A stretch of DNA of 64,000 nucleotides. Source: Pollenia angustigena (taxonomy: Eukaryota > Arthropoda > Insecta > Diptera > Polleniidae). The notes below the pieces were generated by a model, which did not search any database, had not been told where the DNA came from, and saw only the letters and a program-made list of their open reading frames with translations. Positions 10,740-21,978 of the stretch are shown one piece after another (positions within the stretch are counted from its first letter, which is position 1; the number at the start of each line of letters is the position of its first letter). The stretch spans positions 31,053,882 through 31,117,881 of the forward strand of contig OV884059.1 in NCBI GenBank assembly GCA_930367215.1. The letters are read 5' to 3'. Made by a program: the position numbers and the translations under genes.

Positions 10740-11062
10740 CCCTGCAAATAATATTGGACCACCTGATCCATTTTGAGAAAATGGACTACTCCATGGACTG
10801 GTCCGATGTAATGCAAGCATGGACCATGTCATTGTTAAAAAGCGTTTGTAGTGAGACGACATGTCTTCGTTTTAAAACGACTTCAAAACTAATGCTCTTG
10901 AGTATACCATGGAGTAGTTTAAAACTACTCCTTAGTAGTCCAAAGGTGGGTTATATGGTCCTGCCCATATTTCCATACGTTTGGGTTAAATTTGGTGTAG
11001 TCCTAGTCCCTTGTGGGCTACTCTTTACACGCGAGTTTGGACTGGTCCTATTATTTGCAGGG
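10740..11062. mobile_element. Inverted-repeat MITE with CCCTGCAAATAATA ends
   Basis: CCCTGCAAATAATA starts at 10740 and its inverse complement TATTATTTGCAGGG ends at 11062. Inner pairs such as GGACCA/TGGTCC and the palindrome-like CCATGGAGTAGTTTAAAACT strengthen the fold. A 118-codon plus-strand frame (10712-11068) covers it, but the reading is dictated by the inverted repeats. Target duplication not evident. Confidence 0.65.
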
Positions 11063-11748
11063 AAGTAAAGAAATATGAATGTGTGTGTGCACATTTTGAG
11101 CAATTACACTGGCCGACAAAAAATTTTTTTTAAATTCTCTCAAATAAACTGTAATATTAGACATCGAAAAAAACATAACACAAATTGAAGCACAACTGGT
11201 TGTTTGCATACAAATAACAACCAATACTGAACGAATGATGTGAATATTTTTTTGTTCTTTCATGTGGCATCAAGATATTTTGTTGCATGATGTAAAACGG
11301 CGTCATAAAAAGAGATTGTGGCAATTATCAAATTTTTTAAATTAAAGTTTGCTGTAGGTGTGCTTGTGTTTATATTTGAGCAAATCCTGCGTGACGAACG
11401 CTACATTCGCACGCGTTTTCTGATTGAAATATAAACATTTTTTGGTCTTTCAAAAAAGATAGCTTCAACTTATATATAGTATTTAGTGACATTAATATGT
11501 AGTTACGAATGGCATATATCATAGTATTTGTTGCGAAATAATTGATCACAAAGTTTGGTGACGCACGCTACAAAAAGTGGAAGTAACTTTAAGGTATACA
11601 AAATCTAATTCCTAAAAGAGAGATGACTATAAGAGAATTCTAAACGTACTTATTCGCAGTCAAAAAATGTTGTGATTTTTTGAAAAAAGCCGTGAACCCT
11701 TTGTGACGCACGCTACAGTTTTTCCAGTAGTATTTTATTATTATATTA
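11063..11748. repeat. AT-rich region with three GTGACGCACGCTACA motifs
   Basis: The motif occurs near 11391 (as GTGACGAACGCTACA), 11560 and 11703, spaced about 170 and 143 bases. The stretch near 11110 (ACTGGCCGACAAAAAA) resembles Tc1-type ends, so this may be a decayed Tc1-like element. No reliable frame. Confidence 0.35.
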
Positions 11749-12340
11749 TACTAGCATTTAACCCGCTACTTCGTTAGCGTCTTCTTTTCCTTCGTGGACA
11801 TATTTGTATGCCAAAGCTTCTTTTTCTAGGTTTAAATTTGTTTTAATTATATCATTTAACCCGGTGCTTCGTAATCAGGCCTTTTCTTTCATGAACATAT
11901 TTATATTCCAAAGCATATGCAAACAGGTTTAAGCAAAATAGTTCCAACATTTTTCATCTCATAGGTTGATATTTACACAGGACTTTGCACCTATAATTTT
12001 GTGCTTTTAAGTTCAATTGTGTTTTATTATCCCATATTGCCCATAAGATGTAGTCCCTTGGGGCAATGATGTCCAGAAAAGTTGTGTCTCTAATGTACAT
12101 ACAGTGGTGGCGTGACAAAAAGGCTCCAAAATATGTACAGGTTTTACGCGTTTACTCCCAAAAAGGACAACATTAAGTGTTAAATTTTTTGTATCTCTTT
12201 TAGTTTTGGATTTTTTAGGTAAGCGGGATCGAGTTGGCTAGAGGCCAGCCTTCGGTCCAAATGTCAGCTTTTTAGCTTCAGGATCTTAGAATGTGTCAGT
12301 CAGTAACTTTACAGTTTTATATTATATAGATAGATGGAGA
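11749..12340 (+). repeat. Dispersed repeat unit ending in a TATATAGAT tail
   Basis: It starts ACTAGCATTTAACCCGCTAC and ends with GTCAGTAACTTTACAGTTTT followed by TATATAGATAG. The last ~100 bases (AGAGGCCAGCC, TTTTAGCTTCAG, GTCAGT) recur at 12670-12750 and 15520-15645, so this unit shares its end with the larger neighbour. Confidence 0.5.
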
Positions 12341-15300
12341 AAAATGTTGTAAAAAAAGTAATAAAATTAGGAACGATTTTCAAACCTTAAACGTTTGAAT
12401 TTCAAAACAGGTCCAAATCTGTTTTGTATTTTTTAAATAAGCTAGAATGTGATATAATTTTTGTTTACCCTTTTACACCCCAAAAAGGCCGTACCTCACA
12501 AAAGTACCAGAAACCTGTCCGTTTATTTTTTTAATGAATAATAATCAGAATTAAATGCTTGTATCTCTTTTAGTTAAGGAGATATGAGGTTAGCGAATTT
12601 TTCTAATGAACACCAATAAGTGTTAATGTTTTTCATCTCTTTTAGTTAAGGAGGTATGAGCTTAGCATGATCGTTTGGCGAGAGGCCAGCCCCTGGTCCA
12701 AATGTAAACCTTTTAGCTTCAGACGTTTAGGCTCTGCGATGAAAGATAAATAGAGGGCGAAAAAATCTATTGAAAAAGTAACAAACATTTTTACAATTTT
12801 CATACCTTAAACGTTCGAACTTCGAAAAAGTACCAAATATGCATTTGTAGATAAGTTACAAATGTTGTATAATTTTTATTAAAACGGCCGTACCAGACAA
12901 TTATTTAATTTTTTTTTTATTGCCCAAAAATATATATTAAATTAAAAAAAGTACCACGTTATAAAAAAAGTACCAGTTAGTGAACGAAAAAGTTCTAAAA
13001 AATCCCTCTTACAGATTCTCTTTCACTCAGAACCTTGCATATTTATTTACGTTTCTAGATCCAATAAATGCGGAAATTAAAAAGGTACCAGTTAAAGAAC
13101 AAAATAGTACCAAAACCCCTCTTACAGATTCTCATTCACTCAGGACCTTGTATGTTTAATTTTATCTTTCTGGGTCCAATACTAACGAAAAAGTACCTGT
13201 TAAAGAATAAAAAAGTACCAACAAGTTCCGCAATATATTCTTATCCACTCAGGACATTGCATGTTGAATCTTATGTTTTAAGGTCCAATATTAACGATAA
13301 TTAAAAAAATACCAGTTGTAGAACCAAACAGCTAATGAAAAATATCAAATTTCACGTATTTCCTTTTTTGGCACTATTTTTCCCCCCATTAAAATATCAA
13401 AAATTTCAGTATTTTTTTAGTTCCAAAATACAGGTTTTACCCGTTTACTACCTAAAACGGCCGAATTTCGTAAATGTACCAGACACCTATTTGCTTTTTT
13501 TTTTTTTTGATTTAATGCACAAAAATAAATATTAAAAATAAAAAAAGTACCAGTTTATTTAAAAAAAGTAATAGTTAGAGAACGAAAAAGTGCCAAAAAA
13601 TCCCTCTTACAGATTCTCATTTACTCAGGACCTTGAATGTTTAATTTGATCTTTCTAGGTCCAATACTAACGGTTATTCAAAAAGTACCAGTTAATGAAC
13701 AAAAAAGTACCAAAAAGATCCCTCTAACAGATTATCATTCACTCAAGACCTTGCATGTTTAATTTCATGTTTCTAGGTTCAATACTAATGGAAATTCAAA
13801 AAGTACCAGTTAATGAACAAAAAAGTACCAAAAAGCCCTCTTGCAGATTCTTATCCACTCAGGGCATTGCATCTTGAATTTGATGTTTCTAAGTCCAATA
13901 ATAACGGATATTCAAAAAGTACCAATTTAAGAACTAAAAAGAACCAATAAGCGCTATTAGAGATTCTCAGTCACTCAGGACTTTGCAGGTTTAATTTTAT
14001 GTTCATAAGACCAATGTAAGCGAAAATTTAAAAAAGTACTATTTAAAAAATTAAAAAGTACCAAAAACATCCCTCTAACAGATTGTCATTCACTCGAGAC
14101 TTTGCATGTTTAATTTCATGTTTCTAGGTCCAATACCAACGGAAATTCAAAAAGTACAAGTTAATGAACAAAAAGGTACCAAAAAGCCCTCTTACAGATT
14201 CTCATTCACTCAGGACCTTACATGTTTAATTTTAAGTTTATAGGTTCAATAATAACGGAAATTAAAAAAGTACCAGCAAAGAACAAAAAAGTAACAAAAA
14301 CTTCCCTCTTATAGATGCCTAGCCACTAATTACATTGCATATTGAATTTTATGTTTCTAGTTCCAATAATAACGGAAATTCAAAAAGTACCAGCTTAAAA
14401 ACAAAGAAGTACCAAAAAGCGCTTTTACAGATTCTTATTCACTCAGGACCTTGAAGGTTAAATTTTATGTTCATAAGACCAATATTAACGAAAATTTAAA
14501 AAAGTACCAGTTTAAGAACGCAAACGTACCAAAAAGATTCCTCTTACAGATTCTCATTCACTCAGGACCTTGCATGTTTAATTTTATCTTTCTAGGTCCG
14601 ATACTAACCGAACTTCAAAAAGTACCAGTTAATGAATACCAAAAATTTCCCTCTTATAGATTCTCATCCACTCAGGACATTGCATGTTTAATTTTATGAT
14701 TATAGGTCCATTACTAACAGATATTCAAAAAGTACCAGTTAATGAACAAAAAAGTACCAAAAACTTCCCCTTATAAATTCTTATCCACTCAGGACACTGC
14801 ATCTGGAATTTTATGTTTCTTGGTCTAATACTAACGGAAATTCAAAAAGTACCAGTTAAAGAACAAAAAAGTACTAAAAAGTTCCCTTATAGATACTTAT
14901 CCACTCAGGACATTACATGTTGAATTTTATGTTTCTAGGTCCAATATTAACGATTATTAAAAAAATACCAGTTGTAGAACCAAAAAGCTAAACAAAACTA
15001 TCAAATTTCCCGTATTTCCTTTTTTGGTACTATTTTTTTCCCCCTTTAAAGTATCAAAATTTTCAGTATTGTAGTGGGAGCCCATAATTTAGTACGAATA
15101 TGTCAAAGAATGGAGGAAAATGTTTTGTAAAAAAAGTACCAAAAATAGTTACGATTTTCACCCCTTAAATGTTCGAATTTCGAAAAAGTACCAAATTCGT
15201 ATTCGTGTTTTTTTTTGATAAGTTTCGAATGTGGTATTAACTTTGATTCTACGTTTATTGGTTCAAACGATAGATGAGGTGTCAAAAAAGTACCAAAATT

Positions 15301-15645
15301 CAGGTTTTACCCGTTTACTCCATAAAAGGGCCGAATTTCAAAAAAGTACCAGATACCTGTCCACTTATTTATTTAAAGAACAACGATAAGCGTTACATTT
15401 TTTTTTGTATCTCTTTTAGTTTTGGAGATATAAGGTTACCGTATTTTCCCGTTATTACCCTTTTTTACCCCCTAAATATTTGAATTTCCAAAAATCCCGT
15501 CTTAGTGAATCGATATGGAGGGTGACCAATCTCTGGTCCAAATTTCAAGTTTTTAGCTTCAGGCGTTTAGGCTGTGCGATGATGAATCAGTCAGTGAGTC
15601 AGTGAGTCAGTGAGTCAGTCAGTAACGTTACAATTTTATATATAT
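12341..15645 (+). repeat. Composite repeat containing a ~117-bp tandem array
   Basis: The sequence AGAGGCCAGCC.CTGGTCCAAAT with TTTTAGCTTCAGGCGTTTAG recurs at 12670 and 15525, and the block ATTTTC..CCTTAAACGTTCGAA occurs at 12375, 12800 and 15160. The spacer at 13315-13410 recurs at 14975-15070, so there are at least two higher-order copies, each of array plus end. The right end carries three TGAGTCA heptamers (15595-15617) and a TATATATAGAT tail. No coding capacity; a rolling-circle or other non-autonomous element is possible but not shown. Confidence 0.55.
13010..14990 (+). repeat. Degenerate ~117-bp tandem array (about 15 units)
   Basis: Each unit has CTCTTACAGATTCTCATTCA, then CTCAGGACCTTGCATGTTTA, then TTTTATGTTTCTAGGTCCAA, then AACGGAAATTCAAAAAGTAC, then CAGTTAAAGAACAAAAAAGT, then ACCAAAAA. 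CACTCAGGACCTT-type landmarks lie near 13025, 13137, 13247, 13623, 13740, 13856, 13975, 14093, 14210, 14327, 14444, 14561, 14671, 14787 and 14904. A ~300-bp spacer (13310-13610) breaks the array. A shorter copy with three units is at 43300-43640. This is a minisatellite inside a mobile repeat, not a CRISPR. Confidence 0.85.
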
Positions 15646-16128
15646 AGATTAATTTTAACAAACAATCGCATTTCTTAAACTAATTTCTAAACTTATGAAT
15701 ATCAACTTTTTTTTAACGAAATTTATATTTTGATAAGTCTACTGTAAGTGCTATTTTAAGCACAAAAATCACCTAAAATAATGATAAATTCACGCATAAC
15801 GAAAGAAATCAGCAGTGCGGTAGGATTTGGTAAAAATTATTGCATTAATGACATTATTTGCAGTTGCCTGGATTCATTTCCCTGCTCAGCCGAATTACTT
15901 TTTCTTAACGTTAATCTCTTTAATTACGAATAAAAGAGTTTCCTCTTTAATTTTATTGCAATTAAACAAAAGTGAAGTGTGTAAGAAAATCCTTATTGAA
16001 GTATACGATACTTGGCTACAAAAAAGTTTGCTGGAAAGATAATTATTTGACTCGACTTGCGCTTTTTTTTTAATTAAAACCTTTTCTTTAGCTTCACTTC
16101 GGAAAATCAAATCTTGTAACGTTAATTT
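15646..16128. other. AT-rich stretch, nothing recognised
   Basis: The 71-codon frame at 15827-16042 and the opposed 114-codon frame at 15895-16239 overlap each other. The longer one runs into the tandem duplication that starts at 16129, so neither is supported. Confidence 0.35.
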
Positions 16129-16395
16129 AACCGCCTTATACTCAATGCAAATGGATGAAACTTTGCAGGCATACATATTCCCGATGACAATACACGAATA
16201 CATGGGCGTAGCCGGGATAAAATCTAGGGGGGGTGGCAAACATTTTTTTTGGTAAAACGCTTTTTTGACCGCCTTTTACTCAATACAATTGGATGAAACT
16301 TTACAGGCATGCATATTCCCGATGACAATACACGAATACATGGGCGTAGGCAGGATGAAATCTAGGGGGGGAGGGGGGCAAAATTTTTTTTAAAT
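16129..16395. repeat. Tandem duplication of a ~137-bp unit
   Basis: ACCGCCTTATACTCAATGCA at 16129 and ACCGCCTTTTACTCAATACA at about 16269 start two copies. Both run through GGATGAAACTTTNCAGGCAT, ATTCCCGATGACAATACACG and ACATGGGCGTAG and end in a G7 run. The G-rich end and GGGCGTAG resemble 3' regions of some non-LTR elements read on the minus strand, but no coding part is attached. Confidence 0.8.
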
Positions 16396-16765
16396 GTTCT
16401 TTTTTAAGAAAAGCGTTTCTTAAAAAATTTTTTTTTAAATGTTCTTATTTACATATAAATTAGCACCACATAATAAATCATCCCACCGTTTGTTTTTTAT
16501 TATTTATCTACACAAATTTCTTTTAACAACTGCGATTTTTTATTGAACGGTTGGCTTTTAATTGAAATTTTTGATATTTGTAAGCTCAAAATAGACGTGA
16601 CATAACCATAACCATACAAAACATTTGTTTGAACCAACCTTATTGGCAACACTGAATGATGACATAACCATAACCATACAAACCAATTGAAGTTTGGTTT
16701 CTATTGTCATCGTTAGGGCTATGTCATTATGTTTATGCCACATCTAATTGGTCCTTAAATAAAGC
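16396..16765. repeat. AT-rich flank with repeated CATAACCATAACCATACAAA
   Basis: The 20-mer occurs near 16601 and 16663, with a partly inverse GTCATTATGTTTATG near 16723. This suggests a small decayed inverted-repeat element at about 16595-16741. The rest is low-complexity T-rich sequence. Confidence 0.4.
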
Positions 16766-17505
16766 TTAGGTTAGGTTAGGTTCCATTGGCAGCCGTGATC
16801 AAGCACAGCTCACGTGGGTCCATTAATTAGTTCCCGTTGTGTTACCATGTCACACCGTCTCCCATGGGTCCTATGTCGATTCAGTAAAGGAGTGGATACT
16901 GTTAACATCAACATCAGAGAGACAAGTTTTGTCCCCTAGGGCTCTTCGACCAAACATTTTGAGTCTTAGATCTCCGAATGCCGGGCAATTACAGAGAAGA
17001 TGTTCCGTTGACTTTTCCTCCTCCTCCTCGCCGCAACTTCTACATAAGTCATTGTAAGGGAGCCCCAGCCTCTGGGCGTGCCTCCTAATGGGCCAGTAGC
17101 CAGTTATAACCGCAATCAGGTTCCTAAGATGATGTCTGGACAGCTGTAATGCCCGCCGTGTCCTTTTTTCATCTATGATGGGCCAGATTTTCCTGGTTTC
17201 CCCTTAGGTAGTTTCAACGTGCCAACTCTGACTGGCGATAATATGAAACTTGTGCGCCATGAGTTTCCTTCTCCTTGGGAGTGAAACACCTACATTATAT
17301 GTTGAACCGTCTCGATTCAAGGTGGTGCCTGCATTAGCCAACGAATCCGCCATGCAGTTCCCCGGTATGTCCCTGTGTCCGGGGACCCAATTAAGGGTGA
17401 CCAGTGAATGTCTCGCTATCTCCTCCAGAGACAAACGGCATTCTCGGACAATTCTCGATGTGATGAACACATTCTCCAGGGATCTTATGGCCTAAAGCTT
17501 AAGTT
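16766..17505 (-). pseudogene. 5'-truncated non-LTR retrotransposon 3' end (RNase H and zinc knuckle)
   Basis: On the minus strand the frame from about 17505 to 17204 encodes an RNase H segment with VTLNWVPGHRDIPGN followed by CMADSLANAGT, the conserved GHxxIxGNxxAD core. After a premature TAA at 17204 the same frame continues to the C-terminus with a CRSCGEEEEEKSTEHLLCNC cysteine motif, followed by PAFGDLRLKMFG, to a stop near 16880. RNase H plus a C-terminal CxxC..HxxxxC motif fits the I/LOA-type clades. The 3' end is followed by AACCTAACCTAACCTAA (plus strand GGTTAGGTTAGGTT at about 16768-16783), apparently a simple-repeat tail. The upstream reverse transcriptase is missing, as in usual 5' truncation. 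Confidence 0.82.
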
Positions 17506-17506
17506 C

Positions 17507-17728
17507 ATAAAATTTCATTTTCATTGAATTATTTTAGTGAATGAAGGAATTTTACAACATGAAATTTATTAAAAAAATTTTTTTTTTTATAATTTGAATT
17601 CTTGACCAAACCGGAAAATGAACTCAGGTCGAATTGTTTGCAGTTCTACCGTTTGCGCCACTGCTGTGGTTGTTAGTCTTTAGTCAAACATCAATCTTTA
17701 GCCAATGGTATTGGTGGAACGAAACCTT
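17507..17728 (-). mobile_element. tRNA-derived SINE, short (A-box/B-box at tRNA spacing) copy
   Basis: On the minus strand TGGCGCAAACGG (near 17653) fits an RNA polymerase III A box, and GAGTTCATTTTCC (near 17615) stands where a B box would be, about 36 bases later, as in a tRNA. The 3' part carries AATTTCATGTTGTAAAATTC and CTAAAATAATTCAATGAAAA, shared by all family members in this window (28.5, 49.0, 49.7, 56.8, 57.1 and 60.3 kb). The B box is mutated, so this copy is unlikely to be active. Confidence 0.7.
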
Positions 17729-18921
17729 TTTTTAACATTTTCTGTCAATAAAATTTGTTATTTAAATAAATTTGTTTTTTTCCGCAATTTCCCGGAAAAT
17801 TAGTTTTTAAAATTACAGGCAATCCCGAAAAATCCGACCATTTCCCTAAACAAATATTGTATATAAATTCACGCTTTTGGGATATAAATTGGTACTAACT
17901 GCCAGCTGATCGATGGCAAAAAGTTTTTTGGAAACTGAATTTAAATTGAAATTCATTGGACCCAAAAACAAATTATAGAAAAAATATTGCTGAGAAATGC
18001 GTTCCCGTGTAAAGAAATCCTAATTCCAACTTTTCAACTACTGGAAGCATATCATCCAATAGCAGAAAACCCCATATGCCCCAGATAAGAAAAAGACAAA
18101 TAAACTTCACTGTTTTAATAATTTTAATTTGTTTTTTTTTTTATTATTCATCATCATACATTTAATAATTAATTTGTGTCTTAAATTTTATATTTAACTT
18201 ATTGATTTTGCAAACATGTTTTGTTTAAATAATTTTTAGTTTAAAGAATTTTCCACAAATTTACACAATTCTACACATAAATTTTGGTTTTTTGAATTTT
18301 TTTTGTTTTTTTTTTTTACAAATATTGCTTAAATTATAAACAAAGACCGTAGAGAGTAATAATATTATTTATAATTTTTTATAAGTATATAAAAATAAGA
18401 AAATTATAAAAGAAATAAATAATATATAGTTAGTAATTAATTAATTACATTTTAGTGTTTGTTTTAATAATTGGTGTGTTTTATTTATTAAATATTTTTT
18501 TTTTTTAATTTTCATAATTATATTAGATATATTTTAAAAAGGTGTCTTAAGTGTGCTTTGTTTTTTTTATTTAATATATATAAAAAGTTATTATAGAAAA
18601 ACAAATTAAATAATTAAACAAATAACAAAAATAATTTAACGAAAACTTAAAAGTTATAAACAAAAAATTGTTATGAATATTGCAACAGTTTAACTTAAAA
18701 AAAATTAAATTAATTTAGAGAGAGAAAAAAATATTAATAAAAAAAAAAATAAAATATTAATTAAATATTTTTGCTCAGGTCAAAAATACCATAATACTTA
18801 AAAAAAACAAAAACAGAAAATAAGTGCAAATTTTTGTTTTAATTTATACATTTTAAGGAAACCTTTTAATTAATATTAATATGTATTTTTTTTTTTTTTT
18901 TTTTTTTTTTGTAAAAAGAAA
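17729..18921. other. AT-rich, poly-T-rich stretch without gene
   Basis: Dense homopolymer runs, particularly 18120-18920. Base composition resembles the kay 3' flank at 22-23.5 kb. Nothing is recognised. Confidence 0.4.
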
Positions 18922-19408
18922 TATTTAAACAAGACCTACAAATTGAATGAAATGAAGGTGAAAATTATTACAGTTAAATTTGATTTAACAGGTACATTGG
19001 TAGCGCAATTAAGGCCTTCGATTAGCCCTGGAGTTATTCTTAAAGAGATGATGATAACAATAATATTAGTTGGGTGGTGGTGTTGGATCTTAAAGTCTAC
19101 AGATATAGTTTTTATTTTTGTTTTATATTTTTGATTCAATAGTTATTCACAAATGCGCCACTTAATTGTAATGAAAAGGAAACAAAGGTTATGTTTTTTG
19201 TTTTTATTAAATAAAGGGAAACCCTATTTTTAGCTTAACTATCCCAATTCATGTGCGCACAATAAATTGTTTGTTGTTTTGACATAGCGATGTCAATCTA
19301 GACGGCATGTAATGAAAAGAAAACAAATGTTGTTTTTTTTTTTTATAAAATAAAGGGAAACCCTGATAATTACTTTTTTCTTTTTTAACGAACCATCTGG
19401 TGGAGTTA

Positions 19409-19843
19409 TGCTATGTTCATACGACGATATAAACCACTGGTTACGCTCTCTGAAACGTAGATGCCAAACATGCTGTTCATACGATTCATTCTTGTTTCAT
19501 TTTGACATTTTTTGTGTGTTGTTAGTGTGATTTTTTTTTAAATAGATAAAAAAAAGTAAATAAAACTAAAAAATATATTATATAATACTTCTATTAATAT
19601 TAAAATGTTCATTTTATCACTTTATTTTATTAAACATCAATTTTTATTTTGTTTTTTTTTCTTTGTTATCAAAATTGGAGATGATAGTACATTTTTCCTG
19701 TTTCGCAGCCTGTTTCAAAATGAAACGACCTGTTTCGCTCTTAAAATTTTGTATGGGGAAACCAGTCGTTTCAATCATGTTTGGGGCGCGAAACAGGAAT
19801 AAGAGAGCGAAACGCGAATATTGCTGTCCGTGTGAACATGGCA
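19409..19843. mobile_element. 435-bp Harbinger-like MITE (TTA flanks)
   Basis: The left end TGCTATGTTCATACGACG and the right end (inverse complement TGCCATGTTCACACGGACAG) match, with TTA on both sides (19406-19408, 19844-19846). The interior holds repeated CGTTTCGC-type motifs in both orientations. Overlapping frames at 19605-19970 are readings of the element. Confidence 0.78.
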
Positions 19844-19992
19844 TTACTGTTTTGTGTGCACCAGAACGAAACTTTGGCAGAATCACCGACAGATAATTAA
19901 TTGTACATGGTTTTTGATCTTGGTAGCTTGTATGGGACGACAATACATGGCAGGGTTCCGACAAGAACAAAACATCGATAGCAGCAGCCTTT

Positions 19993-20480
19993 AGTCTGGG
20001 TTCACACCCTGAAAGTTTTCTTTCAGAAAGTCTCAGTTTATTGGTGAGAGGGGAAGAGAATATGCCACTTTCCTCTCCCCTCTCTCTAACAAACTTATGG
20101 CCATTTTCTCATTAGGCAATTACCTTTTTTCCCAACGAAAAACTGGACATTAAAGAAATTTGGTTTTCTCAAGGTCTCATTTGCTTCGATTTTATCGCAA
20201 AGCTAACCGGCACTCATCTGCCAATTATTTATTTTCCTTTTATTTGCCGTATAGATAAATTCAATCAGCTGACTCCCAACTTTTACATGTATTTTGAGTG
20301 GCTTTGCCAGCTGAAAACAATGTTTTTTGTCGGTATATTGGGAAACCCAAAATCGTTAACGGACAGTTTATCGTTCCAATAAATTTATGTTAACATTAAG
20401 TAACAGACAGTTTGTCGATACATTGAGAAAATGGCCATTAGACTTTCTGAAAGAAAACTTTCATAGTGTGAACCCAGACT
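19993..20480. mobile_element. Palindromic MITE split by a second MITE
   Basis: The left arm AGTCTGGGTTCACAC..TGAAAG.TTTCTTTCAGAAAGTC, a CT/AG-rich centre and the right arm (GACTTTCTGAAAGAAAACTT, GTGTGAACCCAGACT) form a hairpin. The centre resembles that of the 142-bp family (GAGAGGGGAAGAGAAT, CTCTCCCCTCTCTC), so the two families are related. The right half starts after the nested 20098-20437 element. Confidence 0.75.
20098..20437. mobile_element. 340-bp Harbinger-like MITE nested in another MITE
   Basis: The ends are TGGCCATTTTCTCA and TGAGAAAATGGCCA, flanked by TTA at 20095-20097 and 20438-20440. A near-identical copy lies at 32479-32817 (a handful of differences over 340 bases), so the two moved recently relative to the rest. 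The interior has no long frame. Confidence 0.9.
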
Positions 20481-21591
20481 AACATACCGTTCAGACTATC
20501 CATTGTTATGTGTGCTTAAGAACAACACGTTGGCAGGATAAGCGACGTACGATTGTTAATGTTCTTTGATGTGAAGAAAATATATGGCACGACAACCCCT
20601 ATAAACAACAACAATAACAATTATGTGTTTATTTATATGGCAATACTGCACTGATGTTCGGCAAACAGTTGTTTTCACAACGCTGTTTTAACAAGAACAA
20701 AACATCGGCAACAGTAGTCTTCACTATCCAAATTCATGTGTGCACAAGTAATTATTTGTTTTTTTTTAAATAACGATAGTTAATCTAGACGGTCTGTTAC
20801 GTCTTCATTCGAGCACCAGAAATTGTTTGTTGTTTTGTGCATAACGATGGCTCGTGAGGACGACGTGTCAAAATCGGTCGGGATTCATTAACTTACACAA
20901 TCGTACGATTCATTTACAAGCAAATATGACAGAATTCTATCCGACATTAAAAAAAACAACGTCTGCAAAATCTGCTGTCAATGCCACACTATCACACATT
21001 AAAGATGCAAAATCCATTGACTCAGGTGCTTTACAAGCATATGCAACTTTGACCGCATAGAAACTTCTTACTTAAGCTTATTAGATCCATAAGTAAGCCC
21101 TGGACTCGTCTGAACTACATCAGCCGAAGAAGAAAACCACGTCATATGGCGGACTTCTGTCCCTCAATTTAATTTTTAAGCGTTTTCGCCTTCGCGAATT
21201 GCATGATTTTTATACCTTACTTGCGTTCTACGTTTTAGATGGCATGCAACGCTTTTTATGAGGCATCGCCACAAGTAAAAATAAATTTAATTTGTCTAAA
21301 ACAGCTGATTTGTTCGAACTCGGCTTGTAAACATACTTTTCGCATTAAACGCCTTTAACGCATCCTAAGCATTTGTGCATGTCACCTGTTTCCTATAACT
21401 ACACAGATTCTACTTTTTGATAGCTGTGTTGACAGCGAAAAGGCGTGTAACGCTTGGTGTTGACCTTCGACTTTAGGCCACAGTATTATCATACTTTATA
21501 AGCACACACAATTTTCTTAAACAAATCTTACAACTGAATATTATAGTAAATCGCTGGCTTAATCATTGTACTTGTATCAGTAAATACTTGC
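20481..21591. other. Unclassified segment with no supported gene
   Basis: A 68-codon frame at 20854-21060 (Met, Thr and Ala rich) is not recognised. CAAGAACAAAACATCG.AGCAG occurs at 19962 and 20691, part of a dispersed duplication. Nothing more is supported. Confidence 0.3.
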
Positions 21592-21680
21592 TTGTACGTG
21601 TGTGACACCGATGATGCTGGATGGAAAATCAAGCCAATTCAGATACGCTTACACGAGCTTGATGTCAAGCAATTTTACAA
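21592..21680. mobile_element. Fragment of the 192-bp AGGCCCAAATAC MITE family
   Basis: The stretch GTGTGACACCGATGATGCTG followed by GATGGAAAATCAA matches the interior of the complete element at 52446-52637. The ends are missing. Confidence 0.55.
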
Positions 21681-21978
21681 TGTAGTTTTCAAGAAGAATT
21701 CAACTTTGTTATTAGGAATGGTTGACATTTCGAACCGTAAACACCAGCAATGCAGAGTAAAACACTCTATGTTGTTTTTGTGTTGTTACAGTTTCGTCTC
21801 CAACTGTAATTGAATTCGCCGTATTTGTTGATGGCTGGCTTATTAGGGGTTTCTAAAAAAAAGTTGCCAGATATTTTAAGAAAGAAAGGTATCAATAATT
21901 GTAGTTAAATAAAATATTCCCTTTAGAAATTAATTACTGAAAATGATAAAATAGTAATCTGTAGGTCTTGTTTAAATA

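Larger units (their letters stand above)
18922..21978. other. 3-kb segment bounded by 19-bp inverted repeats
   Basis: TATTTAAACAAGACCTACA at 18922-18940 and its exact inverse complement at 21960-21978 bound a segment made of MITEs and unclassified sequence. Both sides outside are poly-T-rich and look alike. The segment may be one composite insertion into the kay 3' region, but no direct target duplication is visible. Inside, blocks at 19165-19215 and 19311-19370 (AGGGAAACCCT) are duplicates, and ATTCATGTG.GCACAA followed by TCTAGACGG occurs at 19245 and 20730. Confidence 0.4.

Noticed and set aside
10712..11068. 118-codon plus-strand frame
   Set aside because: It spans an inverted-repeat MITE from end to end; the reading is a by-product of the palindromic sequence.
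13010..14990. Regular array that could be mistaken for CRISPR
   Set aside because: Whole ~117-bp units repeat, with no short repeat and unique-spacer structure; the host DNA is eukaryotic.
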